Below are positions 15,919 to 25,057 of a stretch of 64,000 nucleotides of DNA, piece by piece. Under the pieces are notes generated by a model. The model was not told the origin of the DNA and searched no databases. It worked only from the letters and a program-made list of their open reading frames with translations. A program made the position numbers and the translations under genes. Source of the stretch: CAZKBP01 sp964551015 (GTDB taxonomy: Bacteria > Bacteroidota > Bacteroidia > Cytophagales > Microscillaceae); contig CAZKBP010000003.1 in the NCBI GenBank assembly GCA_964551015.1, positions 62,001-126,000 on the forward strand. The letters are read 5' to 3'. Position 1 is the stretch's first letter. Every line of letters begins with the position of its first letter.

Positions 15919-16380
15919 ATGACTAAAAAAATGAGGGTATTTCACGCCCGCCTAATTTTGATGTGTCTGGCCATGTTTATGCTGGGCATTCAGGTGATTT
16001 TATGGATACAGGATTTTTGGTCAGCCCAAGCTTCCTTTCCCCACATTCTGACTATTTTGGTGATGCTCTTTATCTGGATCAGTCAATTGCTGAGTCAGCT
16101 GATTGAGAACCAAAGGCACACGACTCAAAAAGAGTTTCGCTCTGCTTCTATTTTGCAAATTGATTTCTTAGACCGTGAATGGTATCTACCCGCCAATCGC
16201 TTGCTATTGCTGCTGCTAGCCAGCGCGCTGTTAGGAGGGCAGATTTCTTCGCTATGGCTAGCTGTTTTCTGGAGTGAATCCATCCTCACTTCACTCCTAG
16301 GTACTACGGCCATGCTAACTTTACTGATCTATTTGATCTTTACCCAAATCCACGAAGATAAACTAAATCAAAGTAAATAA
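15919..16380 (+). CDS. Four-helix membrane protein of unknown function
   Basis: A 153-residue inner-membrane protein with four clear hydrophobic segments (about 10-30, 42-60, 93-113 and 120-142) arranged as two hairpins around a hydrophilic stretch (IENQRHTTQKEFRSAS). No catalytic motif is visible and I do not recognise the family. It opens a likely three-gene unit, with the next start 26 bp after its stop. Confidence 0.6.
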   Translation: MTKKMRVFHARLILMCLAMFMLGIQVILWIQDFWSAQASFPHILTILVMLFIWISQLLSQLIENQRHTTQKEFRSASILQIDFLDREWYLPANRLLLLLLASALLGGQISSLWLAVFWSESILTSLLGTTAMLTLLIYLIFTQIHEDKLNQSK

Positions 16381-16406
16381 ATCTTGCAGCATCAAACCCA
16401 GAAGCT

Positions 16407-17009
16407 ATGAAAAATACAATCAGAATTTATCTCATTCTCTGTTTTTGTTTATTGAGTTTTTCCCTCTTGGCTCAGTATCAAGATGTGAAATTAGTGAAAA
16501 CCAAAGTGACTGAGAGCATCACGGCCTCTCTTCCCACTGACTTTGCCTTGATGTCTGATGAAATGTACGCGCGCAAGTATGGAGCTTATCGTCCTCCCAT
16601 TGCTATTTACACAGACCCAGATGCCAATGTGGATTTTGGGGTCAACCAAATGGCTGACCGCTCTCTGAGAGCTTTTGCGAGCTCTAACTGGAGCCCAGAA
16701 GATATGGAAATGATCAAGGGAATTTACAAGGCTAGTATCGCGGGTATACACACGGAAGTTGATTTTGTCCAAGACAAGATTGAGGAGATTAATGGCCGCT
16801 CTTTTATTGTATTAGAATTTATAGGTACGGTCAAAGATGAGGAAAAAACTTTCGCTTTAAATAACCGCCCTGTCAAGCAATACTCTTATCTGATGTATAC
16901 CGTACAGGAAGGTGATATTCTCTTATTTAATTTTAATTGCCCCGCGCTGCTCCAACCTCGCTGGCAGGCTACGGCCAATGAAATCATGCACTCCATTAAA
17001 ATCAAATAA
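16407..17009 (+). CDS. Secreted protein, possibly DcrB/PsbP-like fold
   Basis: A 200-residue exported protein: signal peptide to about residue 22 (FSLLAQ), then a mixed alpha/beta domain. The pattern of a strand on fitness-type phrasing (ITASLPTDFALMSDE), a helix, and the C-terminal INGRSFIVLEFIGTV ... LMYTVQEGDILLFNFNCP ... ANEIMHSIKI resembles PsbP/DcrB (DUF1795) domains, which are small envelope proteins. This assignment is by pattern only. It lies 26 bp behind the membrane protein and 26 bp ahead of the YkoF-like gene. Confidence 0.6.
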   Translation: MKNTIRIYLILCFCLLSFSLLAQYQDVKLVKTKVTESITASLPTDFALMSDEMYARKYGAYRPPIAIYTDPDANVDFGVNQMADRSLRAFASSNWSPEDMEMIKGIYKASIAGIHTEVDFVQDKIEEINGRSFIVLEFIGTVKDEEKTFALNNRPVKQYSYLMYTVQEGDILLFNFNCPALLQPRWQATANEIMHSIKIK

Positions 17010-17035
17010 TATTTTTTATCAAAACTGAAAGCCTG

Positions 17036-17278
17036 ATGCAAATTTCTGTGGAAATTAGTCTCTATCCCCTGAAGGAAGATTATGTAAGCACTATCCTAGA
17101 TTTTATCGAGAAGCTTCATGAATACCCGAATCTTAAGGTAGAAACCAATGGGATGAGCACGCAGGTCTTTGGAGATTACGATGAAGTCATGCCTGCCCTT
17201 CATACTGAGATGAAAGAGGTGCACGAACAGCATCAGGCGATTTTTGTGATGAAAGTGGGTAAAGGAACGCTTAAGTAG
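17036..17278 (+). CDS. YkoF/MTH1187-like small domain protein
   Basis: An 80-residue cytosolic protein with the single YkoF-like ferredoxin fold: MQISVEISLYPL start, a helix, then the family motif KVETNGMSTQVFGDYDEVM, and a final strand IFVMKVGKG. Members of this family (thiamine-binding YkoF and MTH1187/YBL001c) bind small ligands, thiamine pyrimidine in the best-known case. No thiamine gene or transporter is next to it, so the ligand is open. It ends a three-gene run starting at 15919 and converges with the gene at 17295. Confidence 0.75.
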   Translation: MQISVEISLYPLKEDYVSTILDFIEKLHEYPNLKVETNGMSTQVFGDYDEVMPALHTEMKEVHEQHQAIFVMKVGKGTLK

Positions 17279-17294
17279 TCTCTATTCCAGACAA

Positions 17295-17759
17295 TTAGGC
17301 GAATTCACTAGCTATGTTGAGTTGTCTTCCTTCTTTTTTCACTTTTTGATCCGCCTGTTGCCCTACGAGCATACCAATGAGCAAACCAAAGGGAAGCCCT
17401 AACCCTATGAAGCCGTAATTGTCCAATGTGGCTGAAATCGCCATACCGATGGGTAATCCCCAAATGGACAAGCCCAAAGATGTCCATAGACCTGTGTAAT
17501 AATTTTTAGGAACCAGCCTCAGTTCTTTCCTAGCGAAGTTGAGTATTTTGGCATAAGCTCGTTTGACTTTTTTCAATAACTCCCGATCGGCTCCTCGGTG
17601 CATATTGACCTTTTCAATTTCTTGGCTCAAAGAGGAGGAACGCTCTGAATTTATTTCTTTTTTATTTAACTCTTCTATTAGCTTTTGTAGCTTTTGATAG
17701 GCGCGGACTAATTTTTTCTCATCTCCTAGATCTCTTCGTTCTTTGAGCGGTGTAATCAT
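17295..17759 (-). CDS. Coiled-coil protein with two C-terminal membrane helices
   Basis: A 154-residue protein: a long charged helical region (about 10-85, KKLVRAYQKLQKLIEELNKK) followed by two glycine-rich hydrophobic segments (about 90-112 and 115-135, GLGLPFGLLIGMLVG) and a short basic tail. It should be an inner-membrane protein with a cytosolic coiled coil. The glycine-rich helices suggest tight packing or oligomerisation. I recognise no characterised family. It lies upstream of the pullulanase-like gene's 3' end only by position and is not obviously co-transcribed. Confidence 0.65.
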   Translation of the reverse strand: MITPLKERRDLGDEKKLVRAYQKLQKLIEELNKKEINSERSSSLSQEIEKVNMHRGADRELLKKVKRAYAKILNFARKELRLVPKNYYTGLWTSLGLSIWGLPIGMAISATLDNYGFIGLGLPFGLLIGMLVGQQADQKVKKEGRQLNIASEFA

Positions 17760-17869
17760 ACTTACTAATTCTAATTAGATTTTACTTTAAAGGATGAGTC
17801 GCCAGTTAGACTTGTAAATTACACTTTACACTTCTTTTGTCTCTTTTGAGGCAAAACCAAGTCATTTAT

Positions 17870-20575
17870 CTACTCTCTCAGCCACATTTTAAAACTGGCC
17901 GGGGCGAGTTCTACCCTAATTTCTTTTCCACCTTGGATTTGCATCAGCGTCTTTTGGTCTTTCACGCCTTTTTGATAGTCAATGCCTCGGTTATTAGCAA
18001 TCAATGTCCAGTTGCCTTTGGGAAAATTCACGGAGTCAAAAGTATTGGGTTGATCCTGCACGTTCATCAGCACGAGCACTTGTTCATCAATGATATATCC
18101 TAATTGGTGAGGATTTTCGGTTTCAATCCATTGGTAGTAATCATCAGAAATGGACTCCGCGTTTCGGAAAACACTTCCGCTTTCACTTTTACGAAAATGA
18201 ATCAGGCCCCGCCAAAACTGGTACATATCTCGGTAGTTATTCGTAGAGCCAGCGTCTTCGCGGGTTTTACCTACATTTTCCCAGACAAATTGGTTGGCCT
18301 TGCGCATGTTGTAAGTATCGCGCTTGCCGTGTAAGTAGACTTTTATACCCTCTTTGGTTTCTTTGACCACTTCTTTGAGTACAGCTGCTCCTTTACTGCG
18401 CATAATTTCTGTTCCTCCGTGCATCACGAGGGGACCCTGAGAAGTAAATAAGAGCAGCGCGGCGATTTTAAAGCGGTCTTCTTCTACGCCCAAACGTCCG
18501 TCCCAATCTTTTTGGGCAAATTGATCAGCCAATGCCCAATTGTCGTGAATATCCAGGTAATTGATGCCACTGAGAGGGCTTTTCTCTTCGGGGAAATGAT
18601 TAGCCAAACCAAGCTTGACCTTTGCTTTTTGGGAGGCATTGCCACCCGCGTAGCCTCGATCGGTTTTTTTATTTTTAGGATTAGAAACGGGTCCTTTGAA
18701 AGCATTCCGGGCATCATCTTGGAAAAAAGTAATGGGTGAATCTTCTTTGTACCAATCCCAATCAGGGTTGGCTTCGTAGCGAGGGTCATTAGAGCCAATC
18801 CAAGGCTCCCCGTAAATAATAATATCTTCCCCCAGTGCTTGGCGCAAAGCCTTGAGTGTTTGTTGATCGATTTGCCCGGCCAAGTCAATCCTAAAACCGT
18901 CAATCCCAAACTCTTCAATCCAGTGTTGGCATTGGTCAATGAGCCAGCGTTGTACCATGGGGCGATTTTCGGTCTTGACTTCATTGCCGTATTCGCCGAT
19001 GTGTTCTAGGTTCTTGGTACGATAATAATACTGCTTGTCCAGAGCATTAAAATGAAACAGTAACTGCTGCCCGTCCATATTTTCAGCCGTATGATTCGGG
19101 ACAATATCGATGATGACCGCCATATCCTGATCGTGAAAAGCCTGTACCAAATCTCGAAACTGTTCTCTTTGTGCGCCGTGTTCGGTTCCTTTTTGACGGA
19201 AGCGTGTTTCTACCGCGAAACAGTGAGAAGTACGGTAGCCCCATTGGTAATTTTCTAGGTTAATACCATTTTCGGCCATATAAGGATCGTCTTGAAAGGA
19301 AGCCCGCCAGTCTTCATTCGGCCAATGCAAAAATTCCTGCATAGGCATTAGATGAACGGTATTAATGCCTAAATCTACCAAATAATCAAAACCGACTTTT
19401 TCACCTTGCGTATTTTTCAGATTAGGTTTGATCATCGCGGGTATGGTTCCTTTCAAATCTTCGGAAACAGGTAGGCGATCCGTAAAGTCCTGCACGTGTA
19501 CCTCATAAGCAATGACCTCTTCTAAGGGCGGGCGGCCATTTTTAAGCGGGGTGGCGGGGCGCGTACGTTCCCAAACCCGGCATTTACCCCAGCTATCAAC
19601 GCTCACACGTGCGTAGGGATCAGAAATATGCACAGGATTAGTTTCATAAAAATGATTCCCGGGGTCGTCGGCTCCGTGCACGGTAAAATCATAATAAATA
19701 CCTTTTAGGTTTTGCGCTACGATGGCTTCCCAAACGCCCTGAGAATCTACCTGCATATCCATAGTTTGATAGGCTTCCTGATCTTCTGGATTACGATAAA
19801 GATAGAGTTTCATCCCTTCGGCGCGGGGTGCAAATACTCGGAAGCTAGTAGACTTTTGGTCTGCACTAATATTGGCACCCAAAGGCTTATCCGAGTAAGT
19901 TTCTCGGAACCAACCGTCAAAGGAGCAGACCGTTTTGAGATTTTCACTCGGAATTTCCAAATAATATACCCGGCGAAGGTCTAGCTCTTCGGCAGGAACA
20001 ACCAAGGTAGCTACGGACGTATTAGGCAAAACTTCAGCAATGGGGATAACCTGACCCTGCGCATTGCTGAGACGATAAGCCGCCCGGTCAAGTGGTCTGT
20101 TGGTTCCTTTTACTTCTACCCAGAGGCTGCGGGGGCGACGTAGCTCGGCAAACAGGGTGGGAGGTTGCTTACCTTTCATAAACACCAAGTTGCCACCTTG
20201 TTCATTGGGAGCATCTGCGGGAGGAGCAAGCCATTCACCCTGATTAATTCTGAATTTGAATTCACTGCTAGGAGGGATGGTTTCTAAATTAACATTTTTG
20301 ACCTTGAGTGCCCACAATTGCTGACTGATTGGGTGGAGTTGCCAGACTGGGTCGTCCATATCTTGGCTCCATTGACGGAAAGAACCCGTGAGCACTACTC
20401 GTTGGGGAGCGTCTATCTGATAAATGCTAGGGGAGAAAAGGAAATAGATCGTGTCTTCCTTGAGAGCGTAGCCCTGTTTGATGTCATTCGGGTGAAATGT
20501 CTGTGCCGTCACTTGATTAAGATTGATCCATAATAAGCTGAAAAAGACGACCAAAAGTACTGAGAATTTTTTCAT
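17870..20575 (-). CDS. Exported GH13 alpha-glucan debranching enzyme (type I pullulanase-like)
   Basis: A 901-residue secreted or periplasmic enzyme. Signal peptide to about residue 24 (NQVTAQ); an N-terminal carbohydrate-binding-like domain (about 45-120); a CBM48/isoamylase-N domain (about 225-330, SFRVFAPRAEGMKLYLY); and a GH13 TIM barrel (about 350-800). The four GH13 regions are visible: VIIDIVPNHT (I), GFRIDLAG with nucleophile Asp564 (II), IIYGEPW with acid/base Glu590 (III), and YLDIHDN (IV). The YQWGYRT sequence stands where type I pullulanases have YNWGYDP. A beta-sandwich ends the protein. It should cut alpha-1,6 bonds of pullulan or branched starch. No SusCD pair or other glucan gene is adjacent. 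Confidence 0.9.
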   Translation of the reverse strand: MKKFSVLLVVFFSLLWINLNQVTAQTFHPNDIKQGYALKEDTIYFLFSPSIYQIDAPQRVVLTGSFRQWSQDMDDPVWQLHPISQQLWALKVKNVNLETIPPSSEFKFRINQGEWLAPPADAPNEQGGNLVFMKGKQPPTLFAELRRPRSLWVEVKGTNRPLDRAAYRLSNAQGQVIPIAEVLPNTSVATLVVPAEELDLRRVYYLEIPSENLKTVCSFDGWFRETYSDKPLGANISADQKSTSFRVFAPRAEGMKLYLYRNPEDQEAYQTMDMQVDSQGVWEAIVAQNLKGIYYDFTVHGADDPGNHFYETNPVHISDPYARVSVDSWGKCRVWERTRPATPLKNGRPPLEEVIAYEVHVQDFTDRLPVSEDLKGTIPAMIKPNLKNTQGEKVGFDYLVDLGINTVHLMPMQEFLHWPNEDWRASFQDDPYMAENGINLENYQWGYRTSHCFAVETRFRQKGTEHGAQREQFRDLVQAFHDQDMAVIIDIVPNHTAENMDGQQLLFHFNALDKQYYYRTKNLEHIGEYGNEVKTENRPMVQRWLIDQCQHWIEEFGIDGFRIDLAGQIDQQTLKALRQALGEDIIIYGEPWIGSNDPRYEANPDWDWYKEDSPITFFQDDARNAFKGPVSNPKNKKTDRGYAGGNASQKAKVKLGLANHFPEEKSPLSGINYLDIHDNWALADQFAQKDWDGRLGVEEDRFKIAALLLFTSQGPLVMHGGTEIMRSKGAAVLKEVVKETKEGIKVYLHGKRDTYNMRKANQFVWENVGKTREDAGSTNNYRDMYQFWRGLIHFRKSESGSVFRNAESISDDYYQWIETENPHQLGYIIDEQVLVLMNVQDQPNTFDSVNFPKGNWTLIANNRGIDYQKGVKDQKTLMQIQGGKEIRVELAPASFKMWLRE

Positions 20576-20599
20576 GAAAAAATATGATTATTGGCAAGA

Positions 20600-20607
20600 C
20601 AAATATA
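20600..20607 (-). promoter_or_regulatory. -7 box (TATATTTG) upstream of the pullulanase-like gene
   Basis: TATATTTG on the minus strand matches TAnnTTTG and lies 25 nt before the start codon. No good -33 TTTG is seen at 19-21 nt. Confidence 0.5.
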
Positions 20608-20672
20608 AAGCTTTTTAAACTTTGGTCATCTTTGATAAAGAAAAGTTGGTGCTTGGTACTGTCACGGCCTTG

Positions 20673-23600
20673 CTACTTTTTGATGATTTTGTATTGGTAA
20701 GTCTGTTTTTGCGTTTGTAAGCGTATGAAGTAAAGTCCTGAGCTCAGATTTTGCAAGCGACTCTCCAAGAATGCTTTAATTTCCTCGGCGTTTCCGTGCG
20801 TTTGTTGTTCGAGCTTGCCTTGCGGATTCCAGATTTCTAAGAAAAGCGATTCACCTTTGTTCAGTTGGGAGGTAGTTTCAAGATACAGCACATCCGTGAA
20901 AGGATTAGGGTAAAATGAGAAAGGGGTTACGCCTCCCGCTTCTACATAATCTAGATGGCTGTAAGTGAATGATCCATTATGATCTATTTGTTTTAGGCGG
21001 TAATAAGCCGCCTCGGGAGCATTGCGATCTAGGTAATGATAAGTCTGTAATTGATTGGTAGTCCCGGCTCCATCTACAAAGGCAATCGCCTCGAAGGTGA
21101 TTCCGTCCGAGCTTTTCTGAATCTCAAAACCTTGATTGTTTAGTTCAGAGGCAGTTTGCCAGTCCAGTCTTACCATTCGCTCTTCCTCTCGCTTCGCTCG
21201 GAAAGAGATGAGACGAATAGGCAAGCTCACGTCTTCTTCAATTCTAAAGTTATCGATTTGCACGCCATCTAGGGCAAAACCCCTACTGCCAAAGACGAAA
21301 CGGAAGCGCACATCTGCCTGACCGGCAAATTCACTAATATTATAGCGAGGTTGAACCACGGTATTGCTAGCTCCCGAGAAGCCGGGCTGATTGCGTAAGC
21401 CTAAAATACTCGCCTCATTGTACCAATCATTCGTACCCGCTGGATTTTCGCCAGAGGCTTGCGTATGGCCAAGCAATTGCCAAGTATCTCCTTGATCAAT
21501 AGAATATTCTAAATGAAAGCCAGCATCCGTACCACATTGCGCGCGGTAGCTAAATTCTAAAGAAATACCCGTCAAGCTGGTTAAAGAAAAGGGGGGGCTT
21601 TCCAGAGCGTAACGCGTATTAAAGCCGTGATTTTCGTTCAGCCCAGTAATCCAATTCGCACTTCCTTCTACCGTGGCTGTGCCATTGCCCGGATTGTAAG
21701 TAAGGGTATTACTGGCTCCCCATTCCCAATCTTGAGGAGGTACACTTAGACTTGGAATGCCTGCTAACTCTACACGGTAGGGAAAAAAACCACCGTCATT
21801 GCTGTTAAAATCTTGGTCGTAAGGAATCGTAGGTTCTTCTAGAATAGTAATATAAGCAGTTTTTGTTTCTACATCCATACCACTATTGATACTCAATTGT
21901 ACCGTGTAATCTCCCGGAGTAGTGTAAATAAAGCTGGGGTTTTGATCCGTGGCATCTACACCCGGGTTGATATTTTGATCGAAATCCCATTCCCAAGCAT
22001 TAGCTTGTAGCGATAAGTCTGTAAACTCCACCGGACGGTTAACAAAACCCACGGTGCGTGCCTCGAATTGCGCCGTGGGCGTGGCAAAGACATCTGTCGT
22101 GAAAATACCTCTACCGTGTGTGGCCACGGTCACAACTTTATCCGCCGCGCGGTATTGTAGCATATCGCAGCGCACTGAGGCTAAGCCCGCGTTGGAAGGA
22201 GCCCAATTAGGAATAGCATTGGTAGTATGTCCAAAATTATTACTGGAATAAACTCCCAGCTCGGTGGCTAGTAATACTTCATCCCGATTATCAGGGTTGT
22301 ACAAGCCCCAGCGGATGGGAATGTCAGGTAAATCACCTTCTTTGTTATTCCAAGTGCTTCCTCCATCCGAAGTCTCCCACACAGAATTAACACCATAGTT
22401 GAAGAAGGTCAGCAAAAGCTCATCATCGCTAGCCCCTACGTCGATCGAGGAGATGCTACCGACGGGGATAGGGGTTGTATTTAGCTCGGTGGTCACAGGA
22501 GAAGCCGTATTCGCATCATCTACGCGCAAGACACGCCCATTACCAGTTCCGAGAAAAATCCTATGATTGGTATGAGGAGATGCCTTTAGTGCGGTGATGT
22601 TACTGGTAAAGATGCTATCAGGATTTATATTTACGACCCCATCTGTATTACTCCCACCAATGTCTGAAATACGCGTGATGGAGTTGGTAGAGCCCAGATT
22701 CGCATACAAAATATTGGCTTGATCGTCGTATTCAGAGGGATTGATAAAAAGCCCTTGACTCTGATTGTTGAGAGGCCGAGTAAAGGTTTCTCCTCCATCA
22801 TTAGAAACATTGTAGACATTGCGAATAAAGGAAGTGATACGGATATCTGGATTATCTTGATCAATATGACAAAAAGCTCCGTCGCCTCCTGTGACTTCAA
22901 GTGTAGAGGTAACCAAGCCATTCTCAAACTGCTGACTGCCATTATCTTGTGCGCCCGCAATAAAAACACCTCCTGTTTCTATATTGGCGGCATCTACGGC
23001 GTAGAATTGAGTAATGTTTAAATGATTAATCCGATCTTCAAACAGAGGCAGATCAGCACTGCCTAAATCATCGGCGTAGCTAATTCCTCCGTCACTCCCG
23101 ATAATTCCTTCATCAGGATGGTCAGGTCGGAAGAGCACTTGGTGAGCGTCCGCGTGAACATAGGTGAAGCAATCACCTGTCCAGTAAGAGATAGGAGACC
23201 ACGTTACCTGAGCTACGTCTGTGGTATCTCCATTGGTGGTTTTGTGCAAGGAAATTCCTCCCAAAATCGCCACACTTGCATCATTGGGATGCACCGCCAA
23301 GATCAAATTATAGAAAGCCTGCCCTCTGGTAAAGTGACTGCTAGAGGTAAAACAACCCTGGTCTTGGTAAAGGGGAATCGCTAGATCTTCCCAGACAGGA
23401 TTCGCGTCGGTAGCGTTGAGCGTACGGCGCAACCAAGCCACATCCTGATCAAAAACCGTGGGGCTATCATTCTGAGCCACGGCGTAAACCACGTCTGGGT
23501 CACTAGGAGCACAGGCTAGTTCCACTCGGTCAGCATCTGTACCATTTAGGTTACTGAAATCAAACTGTACCCAACTGCCACTCAGCCCTGTTTCTGAATA

Positions 23601-24722
23601 GAAAATACGCCCTCCTCCTTGCCGATTAGAATTCTTCTGGGTGCCAATCCAAATACGATTATTAGCATCTAGCTCTATATCAGTAGGTTCGTAGGGATTG
23701 CCTCCCATGCTAGGGGGCAAAGTCGGTAGCACTTGACTAAAATTAATTCCTCCATCCATAGAACGGTACAATCCTACACCCTGGGTGAATCTTCCTTGAT
23801 TGAAGCGGCGCCCCACGGCTACGAGCAAACTACTCTGTCCGCCTCCTTCATTTCTTACCAAGATATCATTGACATAATGAAATTCTTCGTCAGTATCAAA
23901 AAAGCCATTGGCGGCGGTGAGATGTGTCCAAGTATTCCCAGCGTTGGTAGTTTTCCAAAGACCTGCTCCACGAGTTGCGCTGGGGCCTCCCGCTGTAAAA
24001 CTCTCACCCGTGCCGACATACCAAGTATTATCATCGTTTGGGTCGGCAGCAATTGCGGTAATAGAAATATTATCCCAAACGGCGTCCACGTGTGTCCAAG
24101 GTTTGTCTAGGGTGATATCATCGGTGTACCATAGCCCGCCTTGTATGCCCCCCGCCCAGACTTTCTTGTGCTCTGGGTCGGTAGGGTCAAAAAGTATAGC
24201 ACGCACCCGGCCAGCCACGTTATTGGGGCCTCGCTCTTGCCACCTGATATTGGCAATGGCATTCTTATCTTTAATTTGTTTGGATACTTTCTCCAAGGCT
24301 TTCAGTTTGCGCTGGTAGGGAACATAGCCTAATTGAGGGTCAAGCGTGCGAAGATAGTCTTGCTCCCAGGCTAGGTCAGGGCGATCTTTCTTGGGGATAT
24401 TTTTCCAAGCTTGGTAGCTGTCAATATCTCGTTGGTTGTAAGGATGATCTTGGAGGAATTTCGAGAAGGCTCGTCTAGCTTGCATCTTAGCCAGACTGTC
24501 TCTTTGGAAAGAAGATAAGACCACAGGCTTATCCTCGATGGGCGAATCGAGGGGAGAAGCAGATGGAAGTCTCTGATTTTTGGGTCGGAAGGAGTGGAGC
24601 ACTTCTTTTTTCTCAACGGTATCATTGAGGAGGGGTGAATAGAGAGATTGATAAATGAAGAAAAAGGCAAAGGCTAGCCCACATACCCAGAACAACCCGC
24701 GTGATAGGTAATATTTGTTCAT
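20673..24722 (-). CDS. T9SS-secreted sortilin/BNR-propeller protein with PKD and C-terminal sorting domain
   Basis: A 1349-residue cell-surface or secreted protein. An N-terminal hydrophobic segment (about 8-30) serves as export signal. Residues about 140-890 hold repeated VPS10/BNR-type blades (GLWKTTNAGNTWTHL, GLYRSMDGGINFSQV, SVWETSDGGSTWNN). A PKD domain follows (about 895-980, WEWDFDQN ... GDYTVQLSI), then a concanavalin-like sandwich (about 990-1150), a fibronectin-like linker (LDWQTASELNNQGFEI), and a T9SS type A sorting domain (FYPNPFTD near 1250, ending GLYFIRLQTQKQTYQYKIIKK-like). T9SS substrates lose this C-terminal domain when anchored to the surface. Role likely adhesion or hydrolysis of a polymer; no catalytic site can be named. 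It is on the same strand as, and 97 bp ahead of, the pullulanase-like gene. Confidence 0.9.
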   Translation of the reverse strand: MNKYYLSRGLFWVCGLAFAFFFIYQSLYSPLLNDTVEKKEVLHSFRPKNQRLPSASPLDSPIEDKPVVLSSFQRDSLAKMQARRAFSKFLQDHPYNQRDIDSYQAWKNIPKKDRPDLAWEQDYLRTLDPQLGYVPYQRKLKALEKVSKQIKDKNAIANIRWQERGPNNVAGRVRAILFDPTDPEHKKVWAGGIQGGLWYTDDITLDKPWTHVDAVWDNISITAIAADPNDDNTWYVGTGESFTAGGPSATRGAGLWKTTNAGNTWTHLTAANGFFDTDEEFHYVNDILVRNEGGGQSSLLVAVGRRFNQGRFTQGVGLYRSMDGGINFSQVLPTLPPSMGGNPYEPTDIELDANNRIWIGTQKNSNRQGGGRIFYSETGLSGSWVQFDFSNLNGTDADRVELACAPSDPDVVYAVAQNDSPTVFDQDVAWLRRTLNATDANPVWEDLAIPLYQDQGCFTSSSHFTRGQAFYNLILAVHPNDASVAILGGISLHKTTNGDTTDVAQVTWSPISYWTGDCFTYVHADAHQVLFRPDHPDEGIIGSDGGISYADDLGSADLPLFEDRINHLNITQFYAVDAANIETGGVFIAGAQDNGSQQFENGLVTSTLEVTGGDGAFCHIDQDNPDIRITSFIRNVYNVSNDGGETFTRPLNNQSQGLFINPSEYDDQANILYANLGSTNSITRISDIGGSNTDGVVNINPDSIFTSNITALKASPHTNHRIFLGTGNGRVLRVDDANTASPVTTELNTTPIPVGSISSIDVGASDDELLLTFFNYGVNSVWETSDGGSTWNNKEGDLPDIPIRWGLYNPDNRDEVLLATELGVYSSNNFGHTTNAIPNWAPSNAGLASVRCDMLQYRAADKVVTVATHGRGIFTTDVFATPTAQFEARTVGFVNRPVEFTDLSLQANAWEWDFDQNINPGVDATDQNPSFIYTTPGDYTVQLSINSGMDVETKTAYITILEEPTIPYDQDFNSNDGGFFPYRVELAGIPSLSVPPQDWEWGASNTLTYNPGNGTATVEGSANWITGLNENHGFNTRYALESPPFSLTSLTGISLEFSYRAQCGTDAGFHLEYSIDQGDTWQLLGHTQASGENPAGTNDWYNEASILGLRNQPGFSGASNTVVQPRYNISEFAGQADVRFRFVFGSRGFALDGVQIDNFRIEEDVSLPIRLISFRAKREEERMVRLDWQTASELNNQGFEIQKSSDGITFEAIAFVDGAGTTNQLQTYHYLDRNAPEAAYYRLKQIDHNGSFTYSHLDYVEAGGVTPFSFYPNPFTDVLYLETTSQLNKGESLFLEIWNPQGKLEQQTHGNAEEIKAFLESRLQNLSSGLYFIRLQTQKQTYQYKIIKK

Positions 24723-24976
24723 CTGTTAGTTTGAATTTTGATGTCTGAATTTTAGCGAAGTTCACAAAATCGGAGGTACAAGAACCGAGAGGGGGCATTG
24801 GCTTTCTCTGCTGCATCCCCCCTAAATTCAGCTTAAAAGTAACCAAAAGAAGCGATTAGGACAAGGAAGAAATAAGAGTATCTTTAAAATTTATCTTCGG
24901 GTAACAGAAGCCCACTTTTAGAACCTGATTTCGTGAAATTCCTTGACCATGGCTTCGGAAATTCGTGCAGAGTTGC

Positions 24977-25053
24977 ATTTGATTAGGAACAAAATTGACG
25001 CCTATCGAGGCTTGATTTTGAATCCATGCCAAGACTTCTGTGGCTAATCAAAT
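24977..25053. repeat. 10-bp inverted repeat with 57-bp spacer
   Basis: ATTTGATTAG (24977-24986) and CTAATCAAAT (25044-25053) are exact inverted copies, just behind the nuoM stop on the minus strand. This could be a long-loop RNA stem or chance. The remainder of 24723-25057 shows no convincing gene and no strong terminator. Confidence 0.3.
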
Positions 25054-25057
25054 TCTT

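Noticed and set aside
24949..25047. A 32-codon plus-strand ORF (starts MASEIRAEL) between the T9SS protein gene and nuoM
   Set aside because: Very short, overlaps the inverted repeat, has stops close upstream and no promoter or ribosome-binding sequence; too little evidence to call a gene.
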